Source of the DNA: Symbiobacteriaceae bacterium | GTDB taxonomy: Bacteria > Bacillota > JAAYKD01 > WRDA01 | Length of the DNA stretch: 6,403 bases | Direction of reading: 5' to 3' | Assembly (NCBI GenBank): GCA_009779515.1 | Contig: WREE01000111.1 | Location: 1-6,403, forward strand | In this document: piece after piece, positions 1 through 5,595 of the stretch | Layout: every line of letters starts with the position of its first letter | Position numbering within the stretch: position 1 is the first letter of the stretch | Notes under the pieces: model-generated | The model's input: the letters and a program-made list of their open reading frames with translations, nothing else | Told to the model about the DNA's origin: nothing | The model's database searches: none | Translations under genes and position numbers: made by a program

Positions 1-2
1 AT

Positions 3-392
3 ATGCGCAATCGCGAATCCTATTTAGCTCTTCCATACAATCCCAAACTACGCGACCACAGCAGAGAATTACGTAAAGCCGGTAATTTATGCGAAGTATT
101 GCTGTGGAAGCAATTACACAAGAAGAAATTTAAGAATTATGATTTCGACAGGCAAAAAATCATAGGCAACTATATTGTAGATTTTTTCTGTGGGAATTGT
201 AAAGTCGTTATAGAAATCGACGGTAACTCTCATGAAAATAAAACCGAGTATGATAAAGAACGAAACTGCTATCTTGAGAGCTTAGGTCTTACTGTTATCC
301 ATATTTCAGCAAAAGACGTGTTGGAAAATCTCGATGGCGTGATGTTAATGCTGAACAACCACCCCGCCCTTCGGGCACCCCTCAAATGCTGA
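3..392 (+). CDS. DUF559-family (Vsr-like) endonuclease, 129 aa
   Basis: A small single-domain protein of the DUF559 family, which has the very-short-patch-repair/PD-(D/E)XK nuclease fold. Family hallmarks in order: PYNPKL near residue 11, E31 in the CEVLLW helix, DFDRQ at 47-51, GNYIVDFFC at 55-63 with D60, and EIDGNSH at 71-77. E31, D60, E71 and D73 are the likely metal-binding catalytic residues; a C-terminal ESLGLTVIHIS strand follows. Substrate and biological role are not established for this family. The first in-frame ATG is used, but only two bases precede it, so no ribosome site can be checked and the true start could lie outside the window. The last nine residues (PALRAPLKC) are encoded by the palindromic repeat that continues downstream, and the stop falls inside a 37-bp tandem duplication. 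The body of the gene is visibly richer in A and T than rsmB and the rnf genes, which suggests acquisition by transfer. Confidence 0.85.
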   Translation: MRNRESYLALPYNPKLRDHSRELRKAGNLCEVLLWKQLHKKKFKNYDFDRQKIIGNYIVDFFCGNCKVVIEIDGNSHENKTEYDKERNCYLESLGLTVIHISAKDVLENLDGVMLMLNNHPALRAPLKC

Positions 393-421
393 GCGACCAC
401 CCCGCCCTTCGGGCACCCCTC
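347..421 (+). repeat. 37-bp tandem direct repeat holding the DUF559 stop codon
   Basis: Positions 347-383 and 385-421 match at 35 of 37 bases and are separated by one A. Each copy runs from AATGCTGA through the GCCCTTCGGGC hairpin (366-376 and 404-414) to CCCCTC. The offset of 38 bases shifts the frame, so the second copy's CTGA supplies the TGA stop (390-392). Without the extra copy the reading frame would run on through the palindrome, as in unit 435-540, ending in a QGGEWIG-like tail. Confidence 0.85.
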
Positions 422-434
422 CAAGGAGGGGAAT

Positions 435-540
435 GGATTGGTTCGCTCCGCTCGCCATGATGAGCTGGAAAATCTCGATGGCGTGATGTTAATGCTGAGC
501 GACCACCCCGCCCTTCGGGCACCCCTCCAAGGAGGGGAAT
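435..540 (+). repeat. Array unit 1: DUF559 3'-end copy plus short palindrome
   Basis: A 106-bp unit that begins GGATTGGTTCGCTCC and ends GGAGGGGAAT. Positions 466-506 match the gene's 322-362 at 39 of 41 bases and translate to ENLDGVMLMLSDH, against ENLDGVMLMLNNH in the gene. The rest is the hairpin GCCCTTCGGGC (510-520) and the palindrome CCCCTCCAAGGAGGGG (522-537). This copy is in the same frame as the gene, 144 bases downstream. There is no separate start signal, so it is read as a gene-end fragment inside a repeat and not a gene. Confidence 0.85.
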
Positions 541-679
541 GGATTGGTTCGCTCCTCTCGCCATGATGTGCTGGATAATCTCGACGGTGTAATGTTAATG
601 CTGAGCGACCACCCGCCTGTTATTCCCCTCCTTGGAGGGGTGGCGCGCAGCGCCGGGGTGGTCCTCCAAGGAGGGGAAT
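541..679 (+). repeat. Array unit 2: diverged DUF559 3'-end copy plus large palindrome
   Basis: A 139-bp unit with the same start and end sequences as unit 1. Positions 572-612 are a second copy of the gene end, translating to DNLDGVMLMLSDH. Within this stretch and just upstream it differs from the gene mostly at silent codon positions. The second half replaces the short hairpin of unit 1 with the large composite palindrome at 622-679. Confidence 0.85.
622..679. repeat. REP-like composite palindrome with 17-bp inverted ends
   Basis: ATTCCCCTCCTTGGAGG (622-638) is the exact reverse complement of 663-679. Between the arms lies a second hairpin, GGCGCGCAGCGCC (642-654), with a 5-bp stem. Each arm also contains a smaller palindrome of its own (CCCCTCCTTGGAGGGG, 625-640). 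The 58-bp element could fold as a cruciform in DNA or as a stable RNA hairpin. It resembles REP/BIME or MITE-like repeats that occur in many genomes; no transposase lies within it. Confidence 0.85.
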
Positions 680-862
680 GGATTGGTTCGTTCCCCTCGC
701 CATGATGAGCTGGAAAATCTCGATGGCGTGAATTCCCCTCATATGTTAAACGACCACCCGCCCGTTATTCCCCTCCTGGGAGGGGTGGCGCGAAGCGCCG
801 GGGTGGTGTCATCCTTGGAGGGGTGGCGCGCAGCGCCGGGGTGGTCCTCCAAGGAGGGGAAT
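680..862 (+). repeat. Array unit 3: interrupted DUF559 3'-end copy plus double palindrome
   Basis: The longest unit (183 bp) starts like the others and ends with GGAGGGGAAT. The gene-end copy (711-757) is identical to unit 1 through the GGCGTG at 725-730, then carries a 12-bp in-frame insertion, AATTCCCCTCAT (731-742), and lacks six bases further on. The inserted piece resembles the arm of the large palindrome. The unit ends in the 96-bp double palindrome at 767-862. An open frame runs 632-910 across units 2 and 3, but it consists of translated repeat only. Confidence 0.8.
767..862. repeat. Expanded REP-like palindrome with duplicated centre
   Basis: Same architecture as 622-679: left arm 767-783 (one mismatch) and right arm 846-862. 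The central 29-bp block is present twice, at 779-807 and 817-845. With 634-662 this makes three copies of the block that differ at a single base (C648, A793, C831), and each carries a GGCGCG-N-AGCGCC hairpin. This looks like recent expansion by slippage or recombination. Confidence 0.8.
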
Positions 863-893
863 GATTATTTTCGCTTCGCTCCTGCACCCCCGG

Positions 894-924
894 TTCCTGT
901 GGTGGAGTAGTAGCATTTTATAAT
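894..924 (+). promoter_or_regulatory. Possible promoter for rsmB
   Basis: A perfect TATAAT (919-924) lies in an abruptly A/T-rich stretch just after the palindrome array, 50 bases before the rsmB start. The only upstream partner visible is a weak TTCCTG (894-899) at a 19-bp spacing, so the -35 assignment is doubtful. If real, rsmB is transcribed independently of the DUF559 gene. Confidence 0.35.
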
Positions 925-974
925 TATAGATATAGACAAACATAGGTTAGCGAAAGCGGGGTAAAGGTAACACT

Positions 975-2390
975 ATGTCCCAGACCAATAAAAGGCCAAC
1001 AAGAGCACAACCAGACAGCCTCCCTACTGTAACCACAGTGCGGGAAGCTGTTTTGCGTGCTCTCATCAATATTCACCAGGGTGCCTACATCAACTTGGAA
1101 CTCCCTACTTGGCTCCAGATTATTCCCCAGACCCATAGTGCCGACCGGGGGTTACTTACGGAGCTCCTTTATGGCACGGTGCGCCAACAGCTTTATCTTG
1201 ACTACTTTTTAGCTCGCTGGTCGAAGCAACCCCTGGAGCGCCTGGAAGTACCTCTTCTCTGTGCTTTGCGCCTGGGAGCTTACCAAATCCGCTTCTCCGA
1301 CCGCATCCCCCCTCATGCAGCAGTGGCAGCAACCATCGATGCTTTGAAAATGGTCTTACCTACGGCTGCGGGGTATGCCAATGCTGTCCTGCGTCAGGCG
1401 TGTCAGGAAGAGCTATGGGATATCCCCCTTCCGGAAGCATCAGCCGCCGGGCTGGCGGTGCGCTACTCTCACCCCCAGTGGCTGGTGGAACGGTGGTTGA
1501 AGCGTTGGGGCTTAGCTGCCACCCAAGCTATGTTGCAGCAGAATAACCAGCCTCCGGTTCTCTGGTTGCGTCTTAACCCCCTTACTTGCACCGCGGCAGA
1601 CCGGTCGGCCTTAACCGTCTTTCAGCCGGATGAGGCGGACTCCACCCAGCAGACCACTCACCCTTACATACGCACTATTGCCGGGGTGCCCGAAGCTATA
1701 GGTTTTAGCCAGGAGGCGCCTTTGGATACTATCCACCAGTTGCTGCGCCAGGGCAAGCTCTCGGTGCAAGATTCCGGAGCCATGTATATTGCCAGGAGTC
1801 TGGAACCGTTACCGGGAGAACGGATTCTCGATTTGTGTGCTGCACCTGGGGGGAAGAGTTGCCATCTTGCTGAGCTGATGAGCGATATAGGAACAGTGGT
1901 AGCCATGGACATCCATCCGGGGCGTAGTGCCCTGATCTCTCGGCAAGCGGAGCGTCTTAAGCTAAACTCTATTCAAACTATCGTAGGAGATGCTACCGTA
2001 CCTTGGCAGGGGGAAGCTTTTGCTAAGGTTTTGTTAGATGCACCCTGCTCCGGCACCGGCGTTTTGCGTCGTAAAGTGGATGCCCGCTGGAGTAAAGATG
2101 CTTCTCAGCTGGGAGAGCTGCAACAGTTGCAACGGCGGCTATTGGCTGCTGCCTACCAGGCTGTAGCCCCGGGAGGTAAGCTGCTTTACAGCACCTGTTC
2201 TTTGGAAGCCGAGGAAAATGAAGCGAATATCCGCTGGCTCCTGGCAGAGTTTCCCGACCTGGAGTTGACCCCGCTCCCCTCTACCCTCCCTTTTAGTGAT
2301 ATACCAGGTGCTGACCGTGGCGTAGCTACCTTGTTGCCTACCAACAACGACAGTGATGGCTTTTTTCTTGCCTTGCTAAAACGTCAGTAA
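975..2390 (+). CDS. rsmB: 16S rRNA (cytosine-967-C5)-methyltransferase RsmB
   Basis: Cytoplasmic SAM-dependent enzyme that methylates C967 (E. coli numbering) of 16S rRNA. The N-terminal part (about residues 20-150) is the NusB-like RNA-binding domain, with ALRLGAYQI and the AVLRQ helix. The C-terminal Rossmann domain has the SAM loop DLCAAPGGKS (286-295), the acidic strand end VVAMD, motif IV DAPCSGTG (355-362, C358) and motif VI STCSLEAEENE with the catalytic nucleophile C408. The 50-residue spacing of the two cysteines equals that of the E. coli enzyme (C325 and C375). At 471 aa it is somewhat longer than E. coli RsmB (429 aa) and looks complete. The ATG is preceded by AAAGGT (963-968) at six bases. 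In many Firmicutes rsmB follows def and fmt; here the DUF559/repeat island lies directly upstream instead. Confidence 0.96.
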   Translation: MSQTNKRPTRAQPDSLPTVTTVREAVLRALINIHQGAYINLELPTWLQIIPQTHSADRGLLTELLYGTVRQQLYLDYFLARWSKQPLERLEVPLLCALRLGAYQIRFSDRIPPHAAVAATIDALKMVLPTAAGYANAVLRQACQEELWDIPLPEASAAGLAVRYSHPQWLVERWLKRWGLAATQAMLQQNNQPPVLWLRLNPLTCTAADRSALTVFQPDEADSTQQTTHPYIRTIAGVPEAIGFSQEAPLDTIHQLLRQGKLSVQDSGAMYIARSLEPLPGERILDLCAAPGGKSCHLAELMSDIGTVVAMDIHPGRSALISRQAERLKLNSIQTIVGDATVPWQGEAFAKVLLDAPCSGTGVLRRKVDARWSKDASQLGELQQLQRRLLAAAYQAVAPGGKLLYSTCSLEAEENEANIRWLLAEFPDLELTPLPSTLPFSDIPGADRGVATLLPTNNDSDGFFLALLKRQ

Positions 2391-2412
2391 TTTTTGGAGG
2401 ATAATACTAATC

Positions 2413-2441
2413 TTGAGGCGAAGATAATCTGGTCAGATAAT
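2413..2441 (+). promoter_or_regulatory. Candidate sigma-A promoter of the SPOR-rnf operon
   Basis: TTGAGG (2413-2418) and GATAAT (2436-2441) are separated by exactly 17 bp. They match the TTGACA/TATAAT consensus at four and five of six bases. Transcription would begin near 2448-2450, leaving a leader of about 25 bases with the strong ribosome site GAAGGAGAT before the ATG at 2476. It sits in the only sizeable gap (85 bp) between rsmB and rnfE, which fits an operon start. Confidence 0.5.
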
Positions 2442-2475
2442 ATGCCCAATATATACTCCCGAAGGAGATAAAAAT

Positions 2476-3300
2476 ATGGATTGGCAATCTAGCCGGGGCA
2501 GTCGGCGTAACCGTATTCAAAAAGAGCCGGGGCGGCGCAACCCTTTTTTTACCATGGTTATCGTTGTCGTTCTCATGGCGGCAGCCATCGGTATCGGTTA
2601 CCTGCTCAGTCGCTCGTTACTCACTGCTTTTATCGGCAGTCCCCGACCTACCACCACCACCCCACAACCTACCGCTCCTCCTACCCAAAACCCCACCTCT
2701 ACCCCTTCCGGAGAGACTAACCCTTCAGGGGTTACTAACCCTCAGGGAACCTTGTTCACCTTTGTGGCAGATTTACCCGAAATATACTATTACCGCGTCC
2801 AAGTTATCGCTTCCGGGAGCCGAGATAATGCGGAAAAGGTTATGCAAGCTTTCCACGAAAACCTCACGGTGGCAGTGGTGGAGCCTAAGGGTGAGCTTTT
2901 CACCGTGCAGGTGGGTATCTTTGGCAACAGCAATGCTGCCAAAGAGTTGGCCACGGCACTGGATAGCTCTGGTTATCCTGGGGCTTTTGTCACCGAGTGG
3001 ATCATCAGTGTCGAAGAACCGGTGGAACTTACCGGCGATGCCGCCTGGCTTCCCTCCCTCCTGGCACCTTATGCTCAGGCGTTAGCCCTGGACTTACAGC
3101 AAATACTCCAGGAAGGGGAGGCCATAGAGTTCACCGCGGAGTTTCCTGAAGAAGCCACCGGCGCTCAGCGTGAGCATTTTCTGGAGACTCGCGATCTCAT
3201 GCTTAGCTGGTGGGAAGAGCCAGAACAACGGCGTCCCAGCCGGCTGGACGATATAATATGGCATTTAATTGAAATATATAGCATATACGGCACACCATAG
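2476..3300 (+). CDS. Membrane-anchored SPOR-domain protein, 274 aa
   Basis: A bitopic membrane protein. A short, basic, arginine-rich N-terminus (residues 1-23) is followed by one hydrophobic helix (about 24-46) and a Pro/Thr-rich linker (about 56-91). The latter includes the near-repeats SGETNP and SGVTNP, typical of a stalk crossing the cell wall. A SPOR fold (about 103-176) follows, with the two characteristic halves YYYRVQVIASGSRDNAEKV and LFTVQVGIFGNSNAAKEL. SPOR domains generally bind denuded peptidoglycan glycan strands. The last ~90 residues (about 187-274) are acidic and probably helical, and I do not recognise them. The start is supported by AGGAGAT six bases upstream. The stop is three bases before the rnfC GTG, so the two are almost surely cotranscribed. 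The domain call is firm; its role next to Rnf is unknown. It has no flavin-attachment motif and cannot stand in for RnfG. Confidence 0.85.
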   Translation: MDWQSSRGSRRNRIQKEPGRRNPFFTMVIVVVLMAAAIGIGYLLSRSLLTAFIGSPRPTTTTPQPTAPPTQNPTSTPSGETNPSGVTNPQGTLFTFVADLPEIYYYRVQVIASGSRDNAEKVMQAFHENLTVAVVEPKGELFTVQVGIFGNSNAAKELATALDSSGYPGAFVTEWIISVEEPVELTGDAAWLPSLLAPYAQALALDLQQILQEGEAIEFTAEFPEEATGAQREHFLETRDLMLSWWEEPEQRRPSRLDDIIWHLIEIYSIYGTP

Positions 3301-3307
3301 GAGGTGG
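3299..3307 (+). promoter_or_regulatory. rnfC ribosome binding site overlapping the GTG start
   Basis: AGGAGGTGG is a near-perfect complement of the 16S rRNA 3' end, but it contains the GTG (3304-3306) usually chosen as the rnfC start. No other purine-rich site precedes that GTG. Five bases beyond the site lies the in-frame ATC at 3313. In rnfD the related AGGTGG (4621-4626) lies six bases before its ATG. The geometry therefore favours initiation at AUC. Confidence 0.7.
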
Positions 3308-4620
3308 TTCATATCCAAACAAGATCATTTCGCGGAGGTGTTCATCCCCCTGCCCAGAAGCTGAGCGCCTCAGTACCTTTCCGAGATCTACCTCCTCCTG
3401 ACGAGGTATCTATTCCCCTGCGTCAACATATCGGCGTTCCTGCGGAACCGCTGGTTAAAGTGGGGGAGACGGTTAGAATGGGGCAGAAGATTGGAGATAA
3501 CCTGCGAGGGCTCTCGGCGCCTGTTCACGCTTCCGTATCAGGTCGAGTACGAGTTATAGGTGACGTGGATACCGCCGATGGTCGCAAAGGAACTGCCATA
3601 ACCATTACTAACGACGGTCAGGACACCTTGGATGAAACTATTACTCCCCACCCAGAGTGGGAGCAAGCTACTCCGGAGGAAATTCGCGGGCTCATTCGTG
3701 AAAGCGGCATTGTGGGCATGGGGGGGGCTGGCTTTCCTACCCATGCTAAATTGCAAGTTCCTCCCGATAAAAAACTCAATCTCCTGCTGGTCAATGGCGC
3801 CGAGTGCGAACCTTATCTCACCTGCGATCATCGTTTGTTCCTGGAAGCTACTGAGCTTATCATCTTAGGAATTAAAGTGCTCATGCGGGTTGCCGCCGTG
3901 GAACAAGCTTATATTGGAGCTAAGGTCACGATGGAAGGGGTGCAGGATGCTCTCTGGCCTTTCCTGGAAAAAGAGAAAGGAATCGACTTGGTTCTCCTGG
4001 AGAGCAAGTTTCCCCAGGGAGAAGAGCGACAGCTTATCTATGCTGTAACTGGCAAGGAAATCCCATCCGGAGGGTTGCCCTGGGATTTAGGTGTTCTAGT
4101 GGTAAATGTTTCTACAGTTTGGGCAGTGGGGATGCTGGTAACCAGTGGCTACCCATCTTTTCAGCGAGGAGTTACCGTCAGCGGCGCTGTGCAGCAACCC
4201 AGTAACTACATGGTGCGAGTCGGAACCCCTATCTCAGCTCTCCTTGAGGCGGCGGGAGGCTTTGCCGGTGAGCCAGGAGCAATCATCCTGGGGGGACCTA
4301 TGACTGGGCTGCCGCAGAGCTCCACCCTGGTGCCTATCACCAAACAGAACAACGGGGTTACTGTTTTCGCCAAAGGCACTGTGGCCGGCGGTGGTACCAC
4401 CGACTGCATCCGTTGCGGTAGGTGTGTAGCAGCTTGCCCCTACCGTTTGTTACCTTTGTATTTAGCTAAAGAAGCCGAACGGGGAGATATTGAACAGTTA
4501 AATAAGTTCAACTTGCTGGATTGCCGCGAGTGTGCTTGCTGCGCTTACTCCTGCCCGGCTCATATTCCTTTGCTGCACTGGATGCGCCTGGGTAAAGGCC
4601 AACTGCGAGCCGCACGTTAA
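3304..4620 (+). CDS. rnfC: Rnf complex subunit RnfC (NADH-binding, two [4Fe-4S])
   Basis: Peripheral cytoplasmic subunit of the ferredoxin:NAD+ oxidoreductase, passing electrons between the flavin/Fe-S chain and NAD(H). It opens with the family signature SFRGGVHPP (residues 8-16). Next comes a lipoyl-like sandwich domain (about 35-105), the complex I 51K-like nucleotide-binding domain with GMGGAGFPTHAKL (138-150) and NGAECEPYLTCDHRL, and an SLBB-like segment (about 288-320, VTVSGAVQQPSNY). Two cluster motifs follow, C368-C371-C374-C378-P and C407-C410-C413-C417-P, with an extra C412. At 438 aa it matches the short clostridial type, without the long C-terminal tail of the E. coli protein. The coordinates use GTG at 3304. 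The ribosome-site position suggests AUC at 3313 as the real start, which would give a protein three residues shorter beginning (M)QTRSFRGG. The stop lies 12 bases before rnfD. Confidence 0.96.
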   Translation: MVHIQTRSFRGGVHPPAQKLSASVPFRDLPPPDEVSIPLRQHIGVPAEPLVKVGETVRMGQKIGDNLRGLSAPVHASVSGRVRVIGDVDTADGRKGTAITITNDGQDTLDETITPHPEWEQATPEEIRGLIRESGIVGMGGAGFPTHAKLQVPPDKKLNLLLVNGAECEPYLTCDHRLFLEATELIILGIKVLMRVAAVEQAYIGAKVTMEGVQDALWPFLEKEKGIDLVLLESKFPQGEERQLIYAVTGKEIPSGGLPWDLGVLVVNVSTVWAVGMLVTSGYPSFQRGVTVSGAVQQPSNYMVRVGTPISALLEAAGGFAGEPGAIILGGPMTGLPQSSTLVPITKQNNGVTVFAKGTVAGGGTTDCIRCGRCVAACPYRLLPLYLAKEAERGDIEQLNKFNLLDCRECACCAYSCPAHIPLLHWMRLGKGQLRAAR

Positions 4621-4632
4621 AGGTGGTATAAT

Positions 4633-5595
4633 ATGAGTAACCTACAACTGAGAATCCAGTCCCCCCCCTTTGTGCATTCCGGTCATTCCACCCAGCGTAT
4701 TATGCTGATGGTTGTTGTCGCCCTCTTACCAGCGGTGGGAGCCTCCTGCTTCTATTTTGGCACTCCCGCTATCATCCATATTGTCGCTACCATTGTTACG
4801 GCAGTTTTATGCGAAGCCTTAGTGCAGCTATTGATGAACCGTCCGGTAACCGTACGCGACTGTTCGGCGGTTATCACCGGCTTGCTACTCGCCATGAACC
4901 TTCCTCCAGCAGCGCCTTATTGGCTAGGCCCTGCCGGCGCCATTATCGCCATTACCATTGTCAAGCAAGTCTTCGGTGGCTTGGGGCAGAACTTTGTTAA
5001 CCCGGCACTGGCAGCTAGAGCTCTCATGCTCGCTTCCTGGCCCTCACAAATGGTGGCTTTTGTGGCTCCTTTTGACGCTATCTCCACAGCTACCCCTCTG
5101 GTTGCCATTGTCAATAGTGATCCTATGGTGGTTCATCCTACCTTGCTGCAACTCTTTTTAGGGGAAGTGCCAGGCTGCTTAGGGGAAGTCTCGGCTCTAG
5201 CCCTCATGGTGGGAGGTCTTTTCCTCATCTTTACCGATATTATCGACTACCGCATCCCTACAGGTATTCTAGGAACTATTTTTCTCCTGAGTTCTCTTTT
5301 TGCTGGACCCGGCTTTTCCTTCGGTTTTTCTCTAACCTTCGGTGTTTACCAACTACTCTCCGGAGGGGCTATGCTGGCTGCCTTTTTCATGGCTACCGAT
5401 TATGTCACTTCTCCGGTAACCCCCAAAGGGCGCTGGATTTACGCCATAGCCATTGGCTTTATCACTGTCCTTATCCGTTTCTGGGGGCGTTACGCCGAAG
5501 GGGTCTCTTTTGCTATCCTCTTTATGAATATTGCCACACCTCTCATCGAGCGAGCTACCACACCGATTAAGTTTGGGGAGGTGAAAGCCAAATGA
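4633..5595 (+). CDS. rnfD: Rnf complex subunit RnfD (covalent-FMN membrane protein)
   Basis: Integral membrane subunit with about nine or ten hydrophobic helices over 320 residues, the usual family length. Recognisable blocks are SPPFVHSGHST near the N-terminus, GGLGQNFVNPALAARAL (115-131), and DAISTATPL (148-156). Further on come GEVPGCLGEVSALALMVGG (177-195) and SGGAMLAAFFMATDYVTSPVTPKG (243-266). In this family ApbE attaches FMN through a phosphoester to the threonine of the D-x-x-(S/T)-x-A-T motif, here T154. Translation starts at ATG with AAGGTGG six bases upstream. The stop TGA overlaps the rnfE ATG (ATGA at 5592-5595), so the two are translationally coupled. The FMN protein RnfG, normally encoded between rnfD and rnfE, is absent here. 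Confidence 0.95.
   Translation: MSNLQLRIQSPPFVHSGHSTQRIMLMVVVALLPAVGASCFYFGTPAIIHIVATIVTAVLCEALVQLLMNRPVTVRDCSAVITGLLLAMNLPPAAPYWLGPAGAIIAITIVKQVFGGLGQNFVNPALAARALMLASWPSQMVAFVAPFDAISTATPLVAIVNSDPMVVHPTLLQLFLGEVPGCLGEVSALALMVGGLFLIFTDIIDYRIPTGILGTIFLLSSLFAGPGFSFGFSLTFGVYQLLSGGAMLAAFFMATDYVTSPVTPKGRWIYAIAIGFITVLIRFWGRYAEGVSFAILFMNIATPLIERATTPIKFGEVKAK

Noticed and set aside
382..564. Minus-strand open frame through the array
   Set aside because: It is the complement of the same repeats, with repeated PLLGGVPEGRGG-like segments and no independent coding signal.
322..862. CRISPR array
   Set aside because: The units are of unequal length (106, 139, 183 bp), are internally palindromic and include gene-derived sequence. 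There are no unique spacers of constant length and no cas genes.
632..910. Open reading frame of 92 codons across the palindrome array
   Set aside because: It is entirely translated repeat (RAAPGWSS twice, LGGVARSAG), starts at a TTG inside a palindrome and has no ribosome site. G/C-rich palindromes lack stop codons by composition.
924..1136. Minus-strand open frame overlapping the rsmB start
   Set aside because: It is a shadow of well-conserved RsmB coding sequence, with low-complexity content and no ribosome site.
2396..2412. GGAGG after the rsmB stop, as a ribosome site for an extra small gene
   Set aside because: No ATG, GTG or TTG lies at a suitable distance. The nearest TTG (2413) gives a stop after four codons.
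3252..3257. TATAAT near the SPOR gene end as an internal rnfC promoter
   Set aside because: No plausible -35 element occurs 15-19 bp upstream, and the A/T-rich codons are in-frame coding sequence.
4627..4632. TATAAT immediately before the rnfD start as a promoter
   Set aside because: Transcription would begin inside the gene past its ATG. The bases are simply the spacer between the ribosome site and the start.
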